DNA from: Strigamia acuminata
Taxonomy: Eukaryota > Arthropoda > Chilopoda > Geophilomorpha > Linotaeniidae
NCBI GenBank assembly: GCA_949358305.1
Contig: OX442316.1
Coordinates: forward strand, 3,040,001 to 3,100,000
Length of the DNA stretch: 60,000 nt
Reading direction: 5' to 3'
The notes beneath the pieces were generated by a model. That model was given only the letters and a program-made list of their open reading frames with translations. It did not search any database and was not told the DNA's origin. A program made the position numbers and the translations under genes. Shown one piece after another: positions 12,001-22,540 of the stretch (positions are counted from its first letter, which is position 1; each line of letters begins with the position of its first letter).

Positions 12001-15000
12001 AACTGAAAATTTATAAATGCATACAAAAATATGAAGACTTTGCGACGATTGTAAAACCGTATTAGGTTATAATCTGTTAATACATGGTGCTGTTAATAAA
12101 AAGCGTGTAGCTCAAATGAATCACAAGAATTATAATTAATTCTTTAGTACGTAAGTTATAAGTAAATATATTTTATTTACTAAGTTGCTCAGCATTTATT
12201 ATTAACTACAGTCAAAGCTGCGTAGCCCGGACATAGCACCGACCGGACAGCTGTGTGGACCGGACATTTTAGAGGTCCAGATTTGGTCCTAACCTATTCC
12301 CAGCAATACTAAATCCCCTCTTCCATCCGGACAGCCTTTTAGTCCGGACAACTTTCTGAGACCCGTCCTATGTCCGGGCTACGCAGCTTTGACTGTATAA
12401 TCGAATCAATATCATAATAATAACTACTAAATTACCGTATATCTTCCAATAGCGCCCCAGTGCGCTATTTGCCAAATTTTATTTTATCCCGCGCGCAATT
12501 GGAGGCCCGCGCGGTGTTAGAGGCCGCGGGTTATTTATACGTTCAGAAAACCCGGCATTGGCCAATTGGCCGATGCTGGGTTTTTTGAACATATTTGAAC
12601 GAAAAACAGCAAAAAAGTGGCACAAATGAAACGTTTTTTATACGTTTCGATAATTTTCGGCCGAAACGTATGCAAAACGTTTCGCCCCCGCGAGTTGTTG
12701 GAGGTCCGCGCTCTATTGACACCGCGGACTTTTCCTCCGCGCGTTGTTAGAGGTCCGCGGGCAAATGGAGACCCGCGGACAAATGGAAGATATACGGTAT
12801 ACTTACTTGATAAAAAGTACCAATTGGGTTCTTTTGGACCTAGTCTACTGCAAGGTCCGCACTAGCTAATCCCAATGTGACCTGTGAATCCATGGATTCT
12901 GATGTCCGATTGGCTACTCCTAATCTCTTTTGTATTCAAAAGCGATATAAACTCTCGATTTTCACCGGAGCTTCGCTTTTTGTTTGTTTGATCTATTCAT
13001 TAAGCCCTGACAGCTGACAGATTCTCTGTTGCTGTCAATACACCGCCTATAGACAGACTGATGCGGGAAGATAAATTCCGGTTCTTGATCACGCGATCAA
13101 ACCAACCATTATGGCTCTAAGGCGGATGGAGACCTTTCCGAATTCTTGCGCATTCATTGCCATGTAGCCAAGATTGGCCATGTAATGTTGTTGTGACAAT
13201 GCCGCGAAGCCAGCCCTATTTCTCGGCCCGCCCGGACACTCAACCAGTTGATGCTGCCCATTTACACGTGTTAGAACACCCAATACATGTACAGAAATAA
13301 ATCTATTCATGTGATATCGTCGTAAGTCTTATTATTATTCTGCACTGAATTGTACAGAATGCTGCAATCCGGGTTTTTATCACGCTTATTTCTAATAAAT
13401 AAGCCTGAAACCGCAGGTGAATGCTATAAAAAGACTTATATCGCGGCCGAAAATTATCTAGGGTTAATTTTATGAAGAATAAAAGACACAGTTTTATTAT
13501 TTCAAATGCACACTTTTTATTTATCAATTATACAATAAAAAACACTATTAAAATACGAGAATATTGAGAATAAAAGCGACAAGTCGCGAAATAATGAGTG
13601 AAAGAACAATGGTAAGTCTCGTAACGAGTGTTACGAGACAAAAGCGTCAAAATGGCGCTTTACAACTCAAGTTGTTGGGAAGACGGTTGCCTTCCTCGTA
13701 ACTCACGAACGATGGTCCTTGGACGATGGGTCTCGTGAGCTCTTCTGCTCGACGTACGACGGCTCGTAGGCGGTGGTTCACGCGGGCAGGCGTCCGGCTG
13801 GCGTTCGATGGCGGTGGCAAGTGTTCGCGCACTTGCGACGATGATGGTTCACGTCACTCGGGAACTTCTACTTCTGTAGCTGAAATTAGCGGCGGCTAAT
13901 TTAAGCTGGATTGCTGGCTTTGTAGGTTGGTGCACAAAGATAGCAGGCGAAACTGGAATTCACACGGTCCTCTGTCAATACTTTTCTTTGGGAGCAAAAG
14001 CAGTGATGTTGAGGTTTGTGTGTATTATTTCAGAGTCCCGATTGAAGCTAGGGCGCGAGCCCGGCACGCTTCAATATTGCGCAGATAATCTGCGCAATTA
14101 GCTAAAACTGGTGCAACAAAGGATTATTGCACCATAATGCCAATATTGCACCATAACTGCCAATTGCCGTTTTCACCCCAGACAACCTGAGGTGATATGG
14201 TGCCTAGGGAAGATTCCTTCCCTCGGTCACATGATCTGACTTGGCGTGTGCCAAGTCAAATTAATTAGGAAATAATTAATATTTTACTTCCTAAGTGGTG
14301 AAACAATTCGAGATCACCACAAGAATAATAATAAGACTTACGACGCACAATTTAGCTTATCTCGCGTAGGTTATTATTTATTGGTAATGTGTTAGGTTTA
14401 ATGTTATATAATTGAGTAGAAACTTGAATATGGTTTAATTGGATCATCATTGCATACATCTTCTTACATCGAGTAGCAACATCATAGGTGAAACAAAAGA
14501 AGTGGTGGCGCCAAAAAACAATTGCGCATCACCACGTGACATCTCAAAAAACTAACTAGCCTCAGTCGAGGTACATATCAAATACCGGTACACATTAATA
14601 CAAATCATCACAACATTTATCTCATAATGGTCAGATAATACGATAATATTATCTACCAAAGGTAGAATCGTCACAACTTTGCAAATATTTATTGTTATTC
14701 AATATGACGTAATCGTAAACTCTGCCATTAGATTTGATTCAATTATTAAATGGAATGATTACGGTAAATACCTTTTGTAAACTAAATTTACTTCTTACTA
14801 CTTCGTCTGCATTTGACGTTTTTGCTCCTTGAGATCCACCTGGAATAGTTGACAGATACTAAAAATTTAACGAGTTTTAAAGTTTGCAATTTGCTTTTGG
14901 CAGTATATAGTCAATATACTTACGACAAGTGTGCTTGGTTGACATAATTCCGGTCGATTAAACCACATTTTGAATTTGCCCAACATGTTTCGCCCCGAAA

Positions 15001-15678
15001 CGTTTTCTAGAAAACATCAAATGATTCTGTAGTACAAGTTTGTTGCAGTTAACAGTACTTTGTATATCATAATTTACCAACTGTTATCACACTACAGGTT
15101 CCCCACATGGACAATTCATTCCTTACTGTAACTTTTGGTTTGTTTGTTGCTTTCTGCATTAGAACACTGCTTTTTTATAATTAAGTTGTGAAAATAAATG
15201 AAGTTTTTCTTACCGAGATAAATTCAGTTTTGTTTACTGCAGAAAAATCAATATTCCACAATGCAGACAAGTTGACATTTTCATTCCCAACTAACCCAAA
15301 CAAAGTATTCGCGCACAGGCGTAGTTCTTCTTCTGAGATGTTTTTCCATGCGTGTCGTACGTATGGGTTTTCAGTCGTGCATATTTTCAATGCTGGGAAT
15401 GAAATCTCGATTTCGTCTTTCGTGTACGCGTCAGTAGCGATGGGTTTAGAAAAAAAATGCTTGATTTTCTGCCCGGTTTGATAGCAACAAATTGCGAGGC
15501 AGCTTGTTAAAAGTAGACACCAAACAAACTTGATTTTAGCGTTTTTTGTAGGATCAATTAACGTTTGTAATTCAGGAAATGATCCCTCGAACATCCAGAG
15601 ACGTGGCATTTGTTGTTGTACTGTTTTCCGGATTTTATACTTAATCGCAGCATTCCTTCTATTCATTGCAATCCTCAT
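6067..15678 (-). CDS. Fused double DEG/ENaC (pickpocket-like) channel subunit, 11 exons
   Basis: Exons in transcript order: 15678-15214, 15153-15078, 15006-14924, 14858-14772, 12002-11899, 10587-9780, 8614-8554, 8492-8407, 8348-8244, 6881-6775, 6445-6067. They total 2361 nt, 786 residues. Every junction has GT-AG and matching phase. Half 1: TM1 at about 49-67, FPALKIC after it, a Cys-rich exon with C..C spacing, TM2 at about 359-389 with the filter triplet GMS. A linker of about 47 residues follows without a stop. Half 2: TM1 at about 437-460, FPNITAC, a second Cys-rich exon (FDRINTPIRKC...), TM2 near 747-770 with GLS. DEG/ENaC subunits are normally single trimeric sodium-channel subunits of about 450-600 residues with two TMs; this one would have four. 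Neither half has the canonical N-terminal His-Gly. The second half has no Met before its TM1, so it cannot start alone. A TTTATT at 5837-5842 may be the poly(A) signal. Splicing is inferred, not observed. Confidence 0.85.
6539..6719. mobile_element. Short TIR element, pogo/Tigger-like ends
   Basis: Ends CGGTCCAGCCATGTTATAAC and GTTACAACGAGGTTTGACCG are imperfect inverted repeats, flanked by TA on both sides (6537-6538, 6720-6721). It sits in the 329-base intron before the last degenerin exon. No coding capacity. Confidence 0.7.
7119..8235. mobile_element. Large fold-back element in degenerin intron 9
   Basis: Two long arms (start ACAACTCCTTGCC, end its inverted copy) run from 7119 to about 7530 and from about 7570 to 8235 around a short centre near 7510-7590. 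The right arm is interrupted by a separate element (7834-8075). The outer right edge is 8 bases from the donor of exon 8348-8244. Confidence 0.85.
7834..8075. mobile_element. Nested MITE inside the fold-back arm
   Basis: Terminal inverted repeats begin CCGTATTTTACCGAATAAGA. TA is present at 7832-7833 and 8076-8077. The intact left arm reads straight across this site with a single TA, which gives an empty-site comparison. The interior is rich in CGCCC/GAGCCGCGG blocks. Confidence 0.85.
8675..9762. mobile_element. Non-autonomous pogo/Tigger-like element, 1.09 kb
   Basis: Left end CAGTCAAACCGCGATATAAC and right end GTTATAACGAGACTCGACTG are inverted repeats flanked by TA (8673-8674, 9763-9764). 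Removing it would leave degenerin intron 6 at about 75 bases, like the other small introns of this gene. No transposase frame. Confidence 0.8.
11063..11125. repeat. Dispersed repeat copy (related to 40711-40765)
   Basis: Shares a block beginning TGATTGCTGTCATCCAATCA and continuing through GCGCACAGAACA with the MITE at 40643-40816. It lies in degenerin intron 5 within a palindrome-rich stretch (10900-11250) that may be a larger diverged element. Confidence 0.6.
11627..11756. mobile_element. Short hairpin-forming MITE
   Basis: Inverted arms start GCGTTCAAAAACTCTAAAAC and end with the near-exact reverse complement at 11756, about 50 bases each. It is in degenerin intron 5. Confidence 0.7.
11758..11867. 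mobile_element. Palindrome of transposon fragments
   Basis: Two inverted copies of a sequence containing CATTCTGCAGGTGAGCTTCA meet near 11818. The same sequence occurs at 51456-51522, inside a transposon-like open frame. The palindrome starts about 32 bases downstream of the donor of the first Cys-rich exon (11899). Confidence 0.75.
12209..12395. mobile_element. MITE with CAGTCAAAGCTGCGTAGCCC termini
   Basis: Ends are inverted repeats of about 27 bases flanked by TA (12207-12208, 12396-12397), as in Tc1/mariner/pogo-type insertions. No open frame. Confidence 0.85.
12435..12797. mobile_element. GC-rich MITE with CCGTATATCTTCC termini
   Basis: Inverted termini flanked by TA (12433-12434, 12798-12799). 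The interior repeats GGAGGCCCGCG / GAGGTCCGCGG blocks. It resembles in design the nested element at 7834-8075 (CCGTAT ends, GC-rich core). Confidence 0.8.
13318..14347. mobile_element. 1.03-kb TIR element in degenerin intron 4
   Basis: A 24-base perfect inverted repeat starting CGTCGTAAGTCTTATTATTA (13318-13341) is matched at 14324-14347. The truncated copy at 1-998 is the same element in the left duplicate. No clear target duplication or transposase seen. Confidence 0.7.
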
Positions 15679-16107
15679 TGTGCAAATGCAAGAAATTTGA
15701 AATGTCTTGTTTAAAAACGTCCAAAAGCTTCTGTTTGTTTGATGTTACTTGGGAGTTTCTTTGCGTGTGTTGAGACACGTCAATGGAATAAATAATCTGA
15801 AAATTATATACTTGGCAGTGCACTTAATTGATGGTTTCATCCAGTTTTCAACCAATTACTGTATTTTCAAATTAAATAATAAAAAGATGTATGCAATATT
15901 GATCAGAATGTTTTATTTATAATTATTATTTCTTAAACCAAATGAATTTTTAATTTGTTGACTTTTTAGAGACAACGATTTTTGTGGAAGCAAACCAGTT
16001 GAAATTATTCTTTTAACTGTTAGAAAATATAGAAATTAAAAAATATATAGAAAATATATATTTTTTACTTAGTAACGGTTGGTTAGATAACGAAACAATA
16101 AAGAATT
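13350..16107. repeat. Right copy of the long direct duplication
   Basis: Direct counterpart of 1-3035. It covers the intron 4 transposon, exons 1-4 and the upstream region of the fused degenerin gene. It ends near the shared AAAGAAT at about 16107, after which a GTAC-rich sequence begins. Confidence 0.9.
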
Positions 16108-16108
16108 T

Positions 16109-16570
16109 GTACTGCGCTACCAGTACATGTTAAATTCAGTCAATAAGAATGTACCGCGCGCTAGTACGATACTGGCACAAGAGTCTCGTATGTTCTACCT
16201 TTTCCATTTTAAAAATTTTTATCAAAATAATTAAATAAAAAACAAATACATATTCAAATAAAATTAAGACACCAAAACATGAAATTCGTCTGCTTAGGCC
16301 CTAAACAGACGAATTTCACGTGTTTCGGTGTCTAATCTCACTGCATCATGGTTTAGTGAGATGTACCACGAGATGCACGGCAACACGGTACACGGAACTT
16401 TAGGATGCCCAAAGTACCGCGGTATAGGTACACGGTACTGTGGACCATTAAAAATAGTACCGCGTTACCAGTACACGGTACTTTGAGCCGACCAAAATGT
16501 AACGCAATACAAGCTGCGGTACAGTACCGTTGCCATGTATCGTGCCCAACATTGACAGTGGGCAAAGATG
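16109..16570. repeat. GTAC/CGGTAC-rich degenerate repeat region
   Basis: Many interspersed GTACCG, CGGTAC and GTACACGGTACT blocks form imperfect palindromes. A related stretch is at 3145-3265. It includes the hairpin 16267-16333. Confidence 0.55.
16267..16333. repeat. Long hairpin (about 26-bp stem, 13-nt loop)
   Basis: Arms start AGACACCAAAACATGAAATT and close with the near-exact reverse complement ending GTGTCT. Only a few stem mismatches. It could be a MITE core or a small hairpin RNA; nothing shows transcription. Confidence 0.7.
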
Positions 16571-17207
16571 TGACTTGACCAGATATTTTGCAGAACAGTG
16601 GAACGGCGGAACCTGGCAGAACCGATGAGTTTGTAGAAAACCCGGAATCACCAATGCTAAATCATACCTAAATCCTATCCCTTGACAACAATAATGCTAT
16701 ATCATAAACTAGACCTGTGTCTCTTGTGTATTTCGTGGTAAATTTTATCATGTGTGTTGCTTCCAGAGCCTCGTGGCCCTTTCCTGACCGCGTGGCGTCT
16801 GTCCGAACACTCACAATCAATTCTCGAACTGTTAGGTTATCATTCTTTTTTATTGCTTTGAATAGGCGCTTTTAGGATGTAGTGTTTACGAAGCCTGTAG
16901 GTGGCCATGTTTGTTATTGAAATGCAACAGGTGTGTTATGGTAGTTGAGTGGTGGCATCAGATAACTGATGAAGATGCAAAATAAGATATTTTACTAGAA
17001 CTTTTTTCTAGCATTTTTTGTAAATTTAGTGTTTTGTGAGGTGTCAGCCCATTTTCGATCATTCAAAAGATTAAAGGAATAAAAATATAGAAGATTTAAA
17101 AGATCAGACGGTTTATCGAAGCTACGAAGGCCCAGCATCTTTTTAAATATTTAAAATATATTTTTATTATTTTATTACAGATAAAAATTTGAAAAAAAAT
17201 AGGAATT

Positions 17208-19620
17208 TCAGTTTGTTTTTTTCTCCTTCAGATGTATTGGTAATTCATTTTCACTGTTGATTAAATCATAACTCAATCCTGTGATGATATCACTGCATTT
17301 GCTTTGGATGGCCACAACATCAGAATAGTTAACTTTACTCCTCCAAGCAAAAGCAGCCGCTTTAGAGTCCCTTTTGGTTGAATATGGCCCACCACTGGGC
17401 TCATTATGTTGCAAATGAGTGTGGCTTTTTAAATATCTCAGCACATTCCCATGAATATTCAACTGTAAAAATTTAAATAACTGTTTGACTTTTTCCTCCG
17501 GATAAAGCGAAACATCCTCATACCGAAGTAGGAGAATTCTGTTTGGATATTTCTGATTGATCAAGTTCATTGTGGCCAAGTCATGCCTCATAGCTGAACA
17601 AACCATGTCAGGATCTATGCAGGATTTAGTGTTTTGGCACCAATCAAGCTTCAAGCGAGAACTCAGGATTCCTCGTGGATCCCGGACTAAATAAATAATT
17701 TTCAAAGCCGGATACTGGTCAAATAGTTGCATAATGGGCTCCAGTGATATTCTGGTGACCTTCATCACTTGGAATGGAAATTCATTACACATAGCTTTCA
17801 CAAAGTTTGCATCAAAGCACAGTTTGGGCCACAAGCGGCAACTGGTCCACAGCCTGGTGTTGTGTTGCAGCAGGAATTGGTTGTCCACTTCTTTCACCCA
17901 TTTTAAGTAGTAGTCATTTTGAGGAGTGAAATTACAGCTGAATAAATCTGATAGTAGTCCAACAGCTTTCTTTTGCATGGTCTCATTGATGACATCACTG
18001 CCGCTGACTGAATGAAGCGGCTCAAAATGGTAGAAGGTTCCTGGATGTTGGTTGAGGATGTCTCCGACAAATGTCGATCCGCTTCGCCAATAAGTTAACA
18101 GCAGAACTTGTTTCTTCTTTAGGTTTAGTGGTGGCAATGAGCTTAGTCCACCAGATTTGCTTACATATTGGGTTAAGGAGTTGATGCCGAAGAGTTCTAT
18201 TTGTATTCGAAGCCGGGCTTTGTTTACGGCGTATTTCAGTGGATTGGCGAGGAATGATTGGACATTGGTGTTGACTGGAACAACTCCTGATATGGTGTAG
18301 GATGCTCTGGGTGGAAATTTTAGGGCTGAGTAGTTCCTGACTTTGGATTGGCTGCTGATTATTGAGGTTTTTTTAATTCTGGGTATGTCCACAATTGGTG
18401 CAGCAATGGGTATAGAGCTCACCATAAACTTTTTTGTGGACTTGTTTTGATTTTGCTCAAGATGAATCACCTTGATGAAAGAAAAGGAAATATTGTTTAG
18501 TATACAGGAATTGTAAGCTGCAGCCAGCTGTGAATGCATGATTTAATGTTTTGGTTCCAGTTTGTAAATTTCTTTTTTTTTTACTTCCTGATTATAATGC
18601 ATGCAGTGTTTGTTTTTGCAATTTGTATACAAACAAAGAAAAAGTGCAAACTGACTGCAAATTTTCACGGTTAATGAAAGTCAGAGGCCAAGGTCTTGGT
18701 TAACGCTAAAGCGGCTTTTGCTGATGATTTGTTAAACTTTGTAAAAATTTGTAAAAATTTGTAAAACTTTGTACAAATTTGTAAAACTTTGTACAAATTT
18801 GTAAAACTTTGTACAAATTTGTAAAACTTTGTACAAATTTGTAAAACTTTGTACAAATTTGTAAAACTTTGTACAAATTTGTAAAACTTTGTACAAATTT
18901 GTAAAACTTTGTAAAACTTTGTACAAATTTGTAAATATTTGTAAAACTTTGTTCAAATTTGTAAACATTTATAAAAATTCCTAAAAATTCCTAAAACTTT
19001 CTGAAACTTTGTACAAATTTGTACAAATTTGTAAAAATTGTAAAAATTTATGATTTTGATCTAAAATCTAGTTAGCGAAAGCGACAATTAGCTAAATAAG
19101 GCTATAATTTTGTTTAACATGTTCTTATCTTGCAAACCAGCAACCTAAGGAAGTAACCCAGCCTGCAATGCAGTAATTTCAATGCAAAATGCAATGGTGA
19201 CATCTGACATTCCAGATCCAAAAGTGTTTTGGACAAACAACTATTATTCCAACGGTAACCGAGCGTAGATAATTGCATATACGGTATTACCAACTGTCTG
19301 AGTTTGGACACAAGAAGAATGAATATGCACAACAGTTAACTCCTACGTGCAAGAGCAACCAAGCGAAAGCCGAAGTAAACAGCCGATGAATGGTTACCAC
19401 CTACGCTCTATAAAGTCATCATCAGAGCATAGATGATGACCATCAGTGGACTCCTATTTGTAATAAATGAAAATAAATGCAATGAAAATATTTTTATTTA
19501 TACCTGGGTGTCATAGGCATCCAGAGTTGAAGTTCCTGTGAAATTCTTTGAGGCATAGATGACCAGACATAAAATAATGACAAAAGAAAATGCAAAAAAC
19601 AATTTTCTCAACCGAAACAT
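17208..19620 (-). CDS. Golgi carbohydrate sulfotransferase (CHST1/3/5-like), two exons
   Basis: Transfers sulfate from PAPS to a glycan in the Golgi lumen (family knowledge). Exon 1 is 19620-19504 (39 codons) and starts MFRLRKLFFAF, giving a basic tail and a signal anchor at about residues 7-24, typical of type II Golgi enzymes. Its CAG|GTATAA donor is phase 0. Exon 2 is 18470-17208, after an acceptor ending CATCAAG. The product is 459 residues. The 5'-phosphosulfate loop is TYWRSGSTFVGD (Arg, Ser, Gly, Ser, Thr at about 168-172) and the 3'-phosphate motif is LVRDPRGILSSRL (about 300-312). An in-frame Met at 18539 would give a form without the anchor, but that segment looks intronic. The acceptor CAG near 19676 suggests a 5' UTR exon. 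A TTTATT at 17163-17168 may be the poly(A) signal. Acceptor sugar cannot be told. Confidence 0.9.
18727..19044. repeat. 20-bp tandem repeat in the sulfotransferase intron
   Basis: About 13-15 units of aaatttgtaaaactttgtac, each containing the palindrome TTTGTACAAA. Open frames across it are repeat artefacts. It lies in the single intron, about 250 bases from the exon 2 acceptor. Confidence 0.95.
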
Positions 19621-19699
19621 TTTCTCCCTGGCGTTTCCTGACCATTTGATACTTCCTCCAGTTGTGGATGAAAACTGTAAAAGATGAAAACATGAGTAA

Positions 19700-22540
19700 A
19701 ATAAAAATAAATATTAATTTTCCACCGCCTTAATTAGAGTTGACATGCTTTATTTTGAATGATTTAAAACATGCCAAGTGAATGACCCCTTTGGAAGATG
19801 AACTTAAGACATTTTAGAAGCCAGTTTTGTGTTTTGTGTTAAGAAATAATGAGATATACACTTTCTATATAGGTCAGAACGCATTGAAAGTGGTCAAACA
19901 TGTTGAATCCATGTAGAGTTTAATTTAAGGTGAAGGAATTTGTGTTCAAAATCTATTTAGCTCAGAAATTGGAGTTAGAAATGACTGAAAATGAACTAAA
20001 AGATGGGAAATTTGTGTTAAAAACCACTGTTGTGGGCATTTTCCTTTGAATACTTAAACATTTAGTGGAAAATTGATTACAATTCACTTACCAAGAGCAA
20101 TTTTGAGGATGTTTTAGGTGTTTGAGTGGACAGAAATGAACAAGCAACCACTGCTGCTTATTTTTTGTTGTATATATATCCTCCAAGGAGGCAGTGAAGG
20201 AACTGGTTTCTGGAAATAGCCTCAGGCATGAGTTTTAAAAAAATTGCTGACCTTTCTTCATGGAATGGCTGGAAACATTTCATTTGCAGATAGGTGGTAA
20301 TTTTAGATGCATTTTTGTTTTTTCTGGTCAGGTGTGGAAGGATTGTTGTGGTTCCATGAAAAAGTCTTAGGGAACCTTGAAAAAAAAGGAAATGATGTGG
20401 AAATTGTTTGGGTTAAGTGGTTTTTGTCATAAACCCTGCCTGAGGGTGTGAAGAAGTGACCATGAAAAGAATTTAGGTTAAAATGTATTTATTTGTGAGT
20501 CATTTTTATTGGTGAATTTGTTGCTCATAGGGATAACATGGGGGATTATTATTGGTTTTTAATTGTGCAGGGAAATGCTGATCTTGAGTAAAGAAAGGGT
20601 TGGTAATTAAGGAACTGGGTCTGGCCAGTTGGGGGAATTATCATGGAGGTTAAGGGTCAAGAAACTTTGACAGGAAGTTTTTTTTTTTTGTAATTTTTGT
20701 TTATTTTTCTCATTTTTGTAATTTTTGTTATTTTTCTGATATTTGTAATTTTTTCTGAATTTTGTTAGGAATTTTGAAAATTTAACAGTTTATTTGTTTT
20801 TTTTTGTAGTGTGGGCACTAGATGGTCAATTTGAAGCAATTGACCTTGATTTTGAGGTGGAAAATAATGGAAATGTATTGTGACATAATGTTACATGAAT
20901 TCTGGTTGATTATTAATTTATTATCATGGTTTTTACACCTTTTTACACTTCAATCAGGTCATTGGTAGTTGGTGTCAGTTTTGAGTTGTGTTATCTCAAT
21001 GGTTAACAGATTAAAGCTCAATTGGTTTTTTTTTTTTTAATTTTAAAAAAATGCTGATGTTCAAAGGACAAAACCGAAACCTTAGAGAAAAGGAGATATT
21101 TGTAATTTCTTTGTTTTGTAGCCTCGCCATAGAGAAAAATCTTTACTTTGGGCTACAAATCCCCATAATTTGGCTTTTTTTAATCATAATTTTCATCCTC
21201 ATCGCGCTGTAACCTCATTTTGAAAGGACAAATCGTGAATAACGAAACCGAAAGTTTCACAACCACCCACAAGTCAAGGAAAGAAGAATAGAAAAATAAA
21301 TTAAAAGCCAAAACAAAAAAATTAACGAAAAAAAAAATAAAATTAATAAATAAAATCCAGTCCACGATTTCAATTTTCCCACCAAAATGATCCAACGACG
21401 CGAGCAAACACGAAAATATGATTTTTTGTATAAATCCCTGGTGACGAAATCACGAAGTTATCGAACCAAAAATCCGAGAAACCGCGCGGCACAGTGCTGA
21501 CACCTACGGACAAAATCATCAACACTTAAAAACTCCAAACAAAACAATTTAAATCGACTAAAATTAAAAAGAAAACTCGAAAACGAGTCAAAATCAAATT
21601 TAAAAAAAATTAAAAAAATTAATCTGTATTTATTTATTCGTCGTTCAGCAAACACGCTAATCAAGGTCACAGAGTGTCGTCCTCTATCTACCACTTCAAA
21701 AAAGACGATATCGACGAAAATTTTTTTTAAAACAAACATCGTTGAACAAATATTTTTTATTGATAACCCGATTTAACCAGTTACCGCACAACACCTTTCG
21801 AACAAAAGAAGAAAAAAAACGTGGAAAAATACAAATTCAAAACACAAGTTCAGTGCTCCCAACATCGGTGCCGGACGGTCGGCAACATGGGCGGATCGCT
21901 CGACGTATCAGAATCTGGCGGCAGGAGCCAAACCGATGCCACAGATAGAAAACAAAAACTCACTTTCGCGCATCGCATCTGCGCAGCCCCATTCCCCACT
22001 GTTTGTCATTATCCAACCAAATCTGTGAATGAACTTGGAGTCGCCACGGCGCGGAGACAAAAGAGGGAGGGTGGGGAACACCGGGCACACTTGGCGCCGA
22101 GTGGCGCCTCCATTGGGGACTCCGAGGCGGCCCAGTGGAATGAGACCAGCCACGCGCATGCGCAGTTATCACTTCACGGTATTTCGAGGCTTCTCGCTTC
22201 TCGTAATACCGTTTATTCGGTTTGGTGGGGCCCCGTGGGGCTCTGTGGGACCCTTTTGAGTGACAAATAATATAAAATCAAATCAAATCGAATAATTTTG
22301 TTGAAAAAAAAATTTAAAAAAAGATTTTATTGTTCGGAATTATCTTGAGAATTGTTCTAATTTTTCTGCGATTGAAGCGTCATAAGATACGCCCTGCACG
22401 GCGCCGGCTGGTAATCAATTGCCTCGTCTATCCAGCGAACTATTTTTTCGTTTTATTATTGAAAAAATAAAGAATGAAAAATGAAAATAATTTCGAAAAC
22501 GTTTCTTTTGTTGTGTTTTTTATTCCGGACAATATTTAAA
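19700..22540. other. Intergenic stretch between sulfotransferase and inhibitory Smad
   Basis: Divergent spacing between two genes transcribed away from each other. No gene seen. It is AT-rich to 21880, then more GC-rich (21880-22260), with two GGCGCC sites around 22095 and no motif-bearing frame. Confidence 0.55.

Noticed and set aside
18470-18539. N-terminal extension of the sulfotransferase from the Met at 18539
   Set aside because: It is open but lacks a signal anchor. The exon at 19620-19504 provides a proper anchor, a phase-0 donor and a matching acceptor at 18471, so this stretch is taken as intron.
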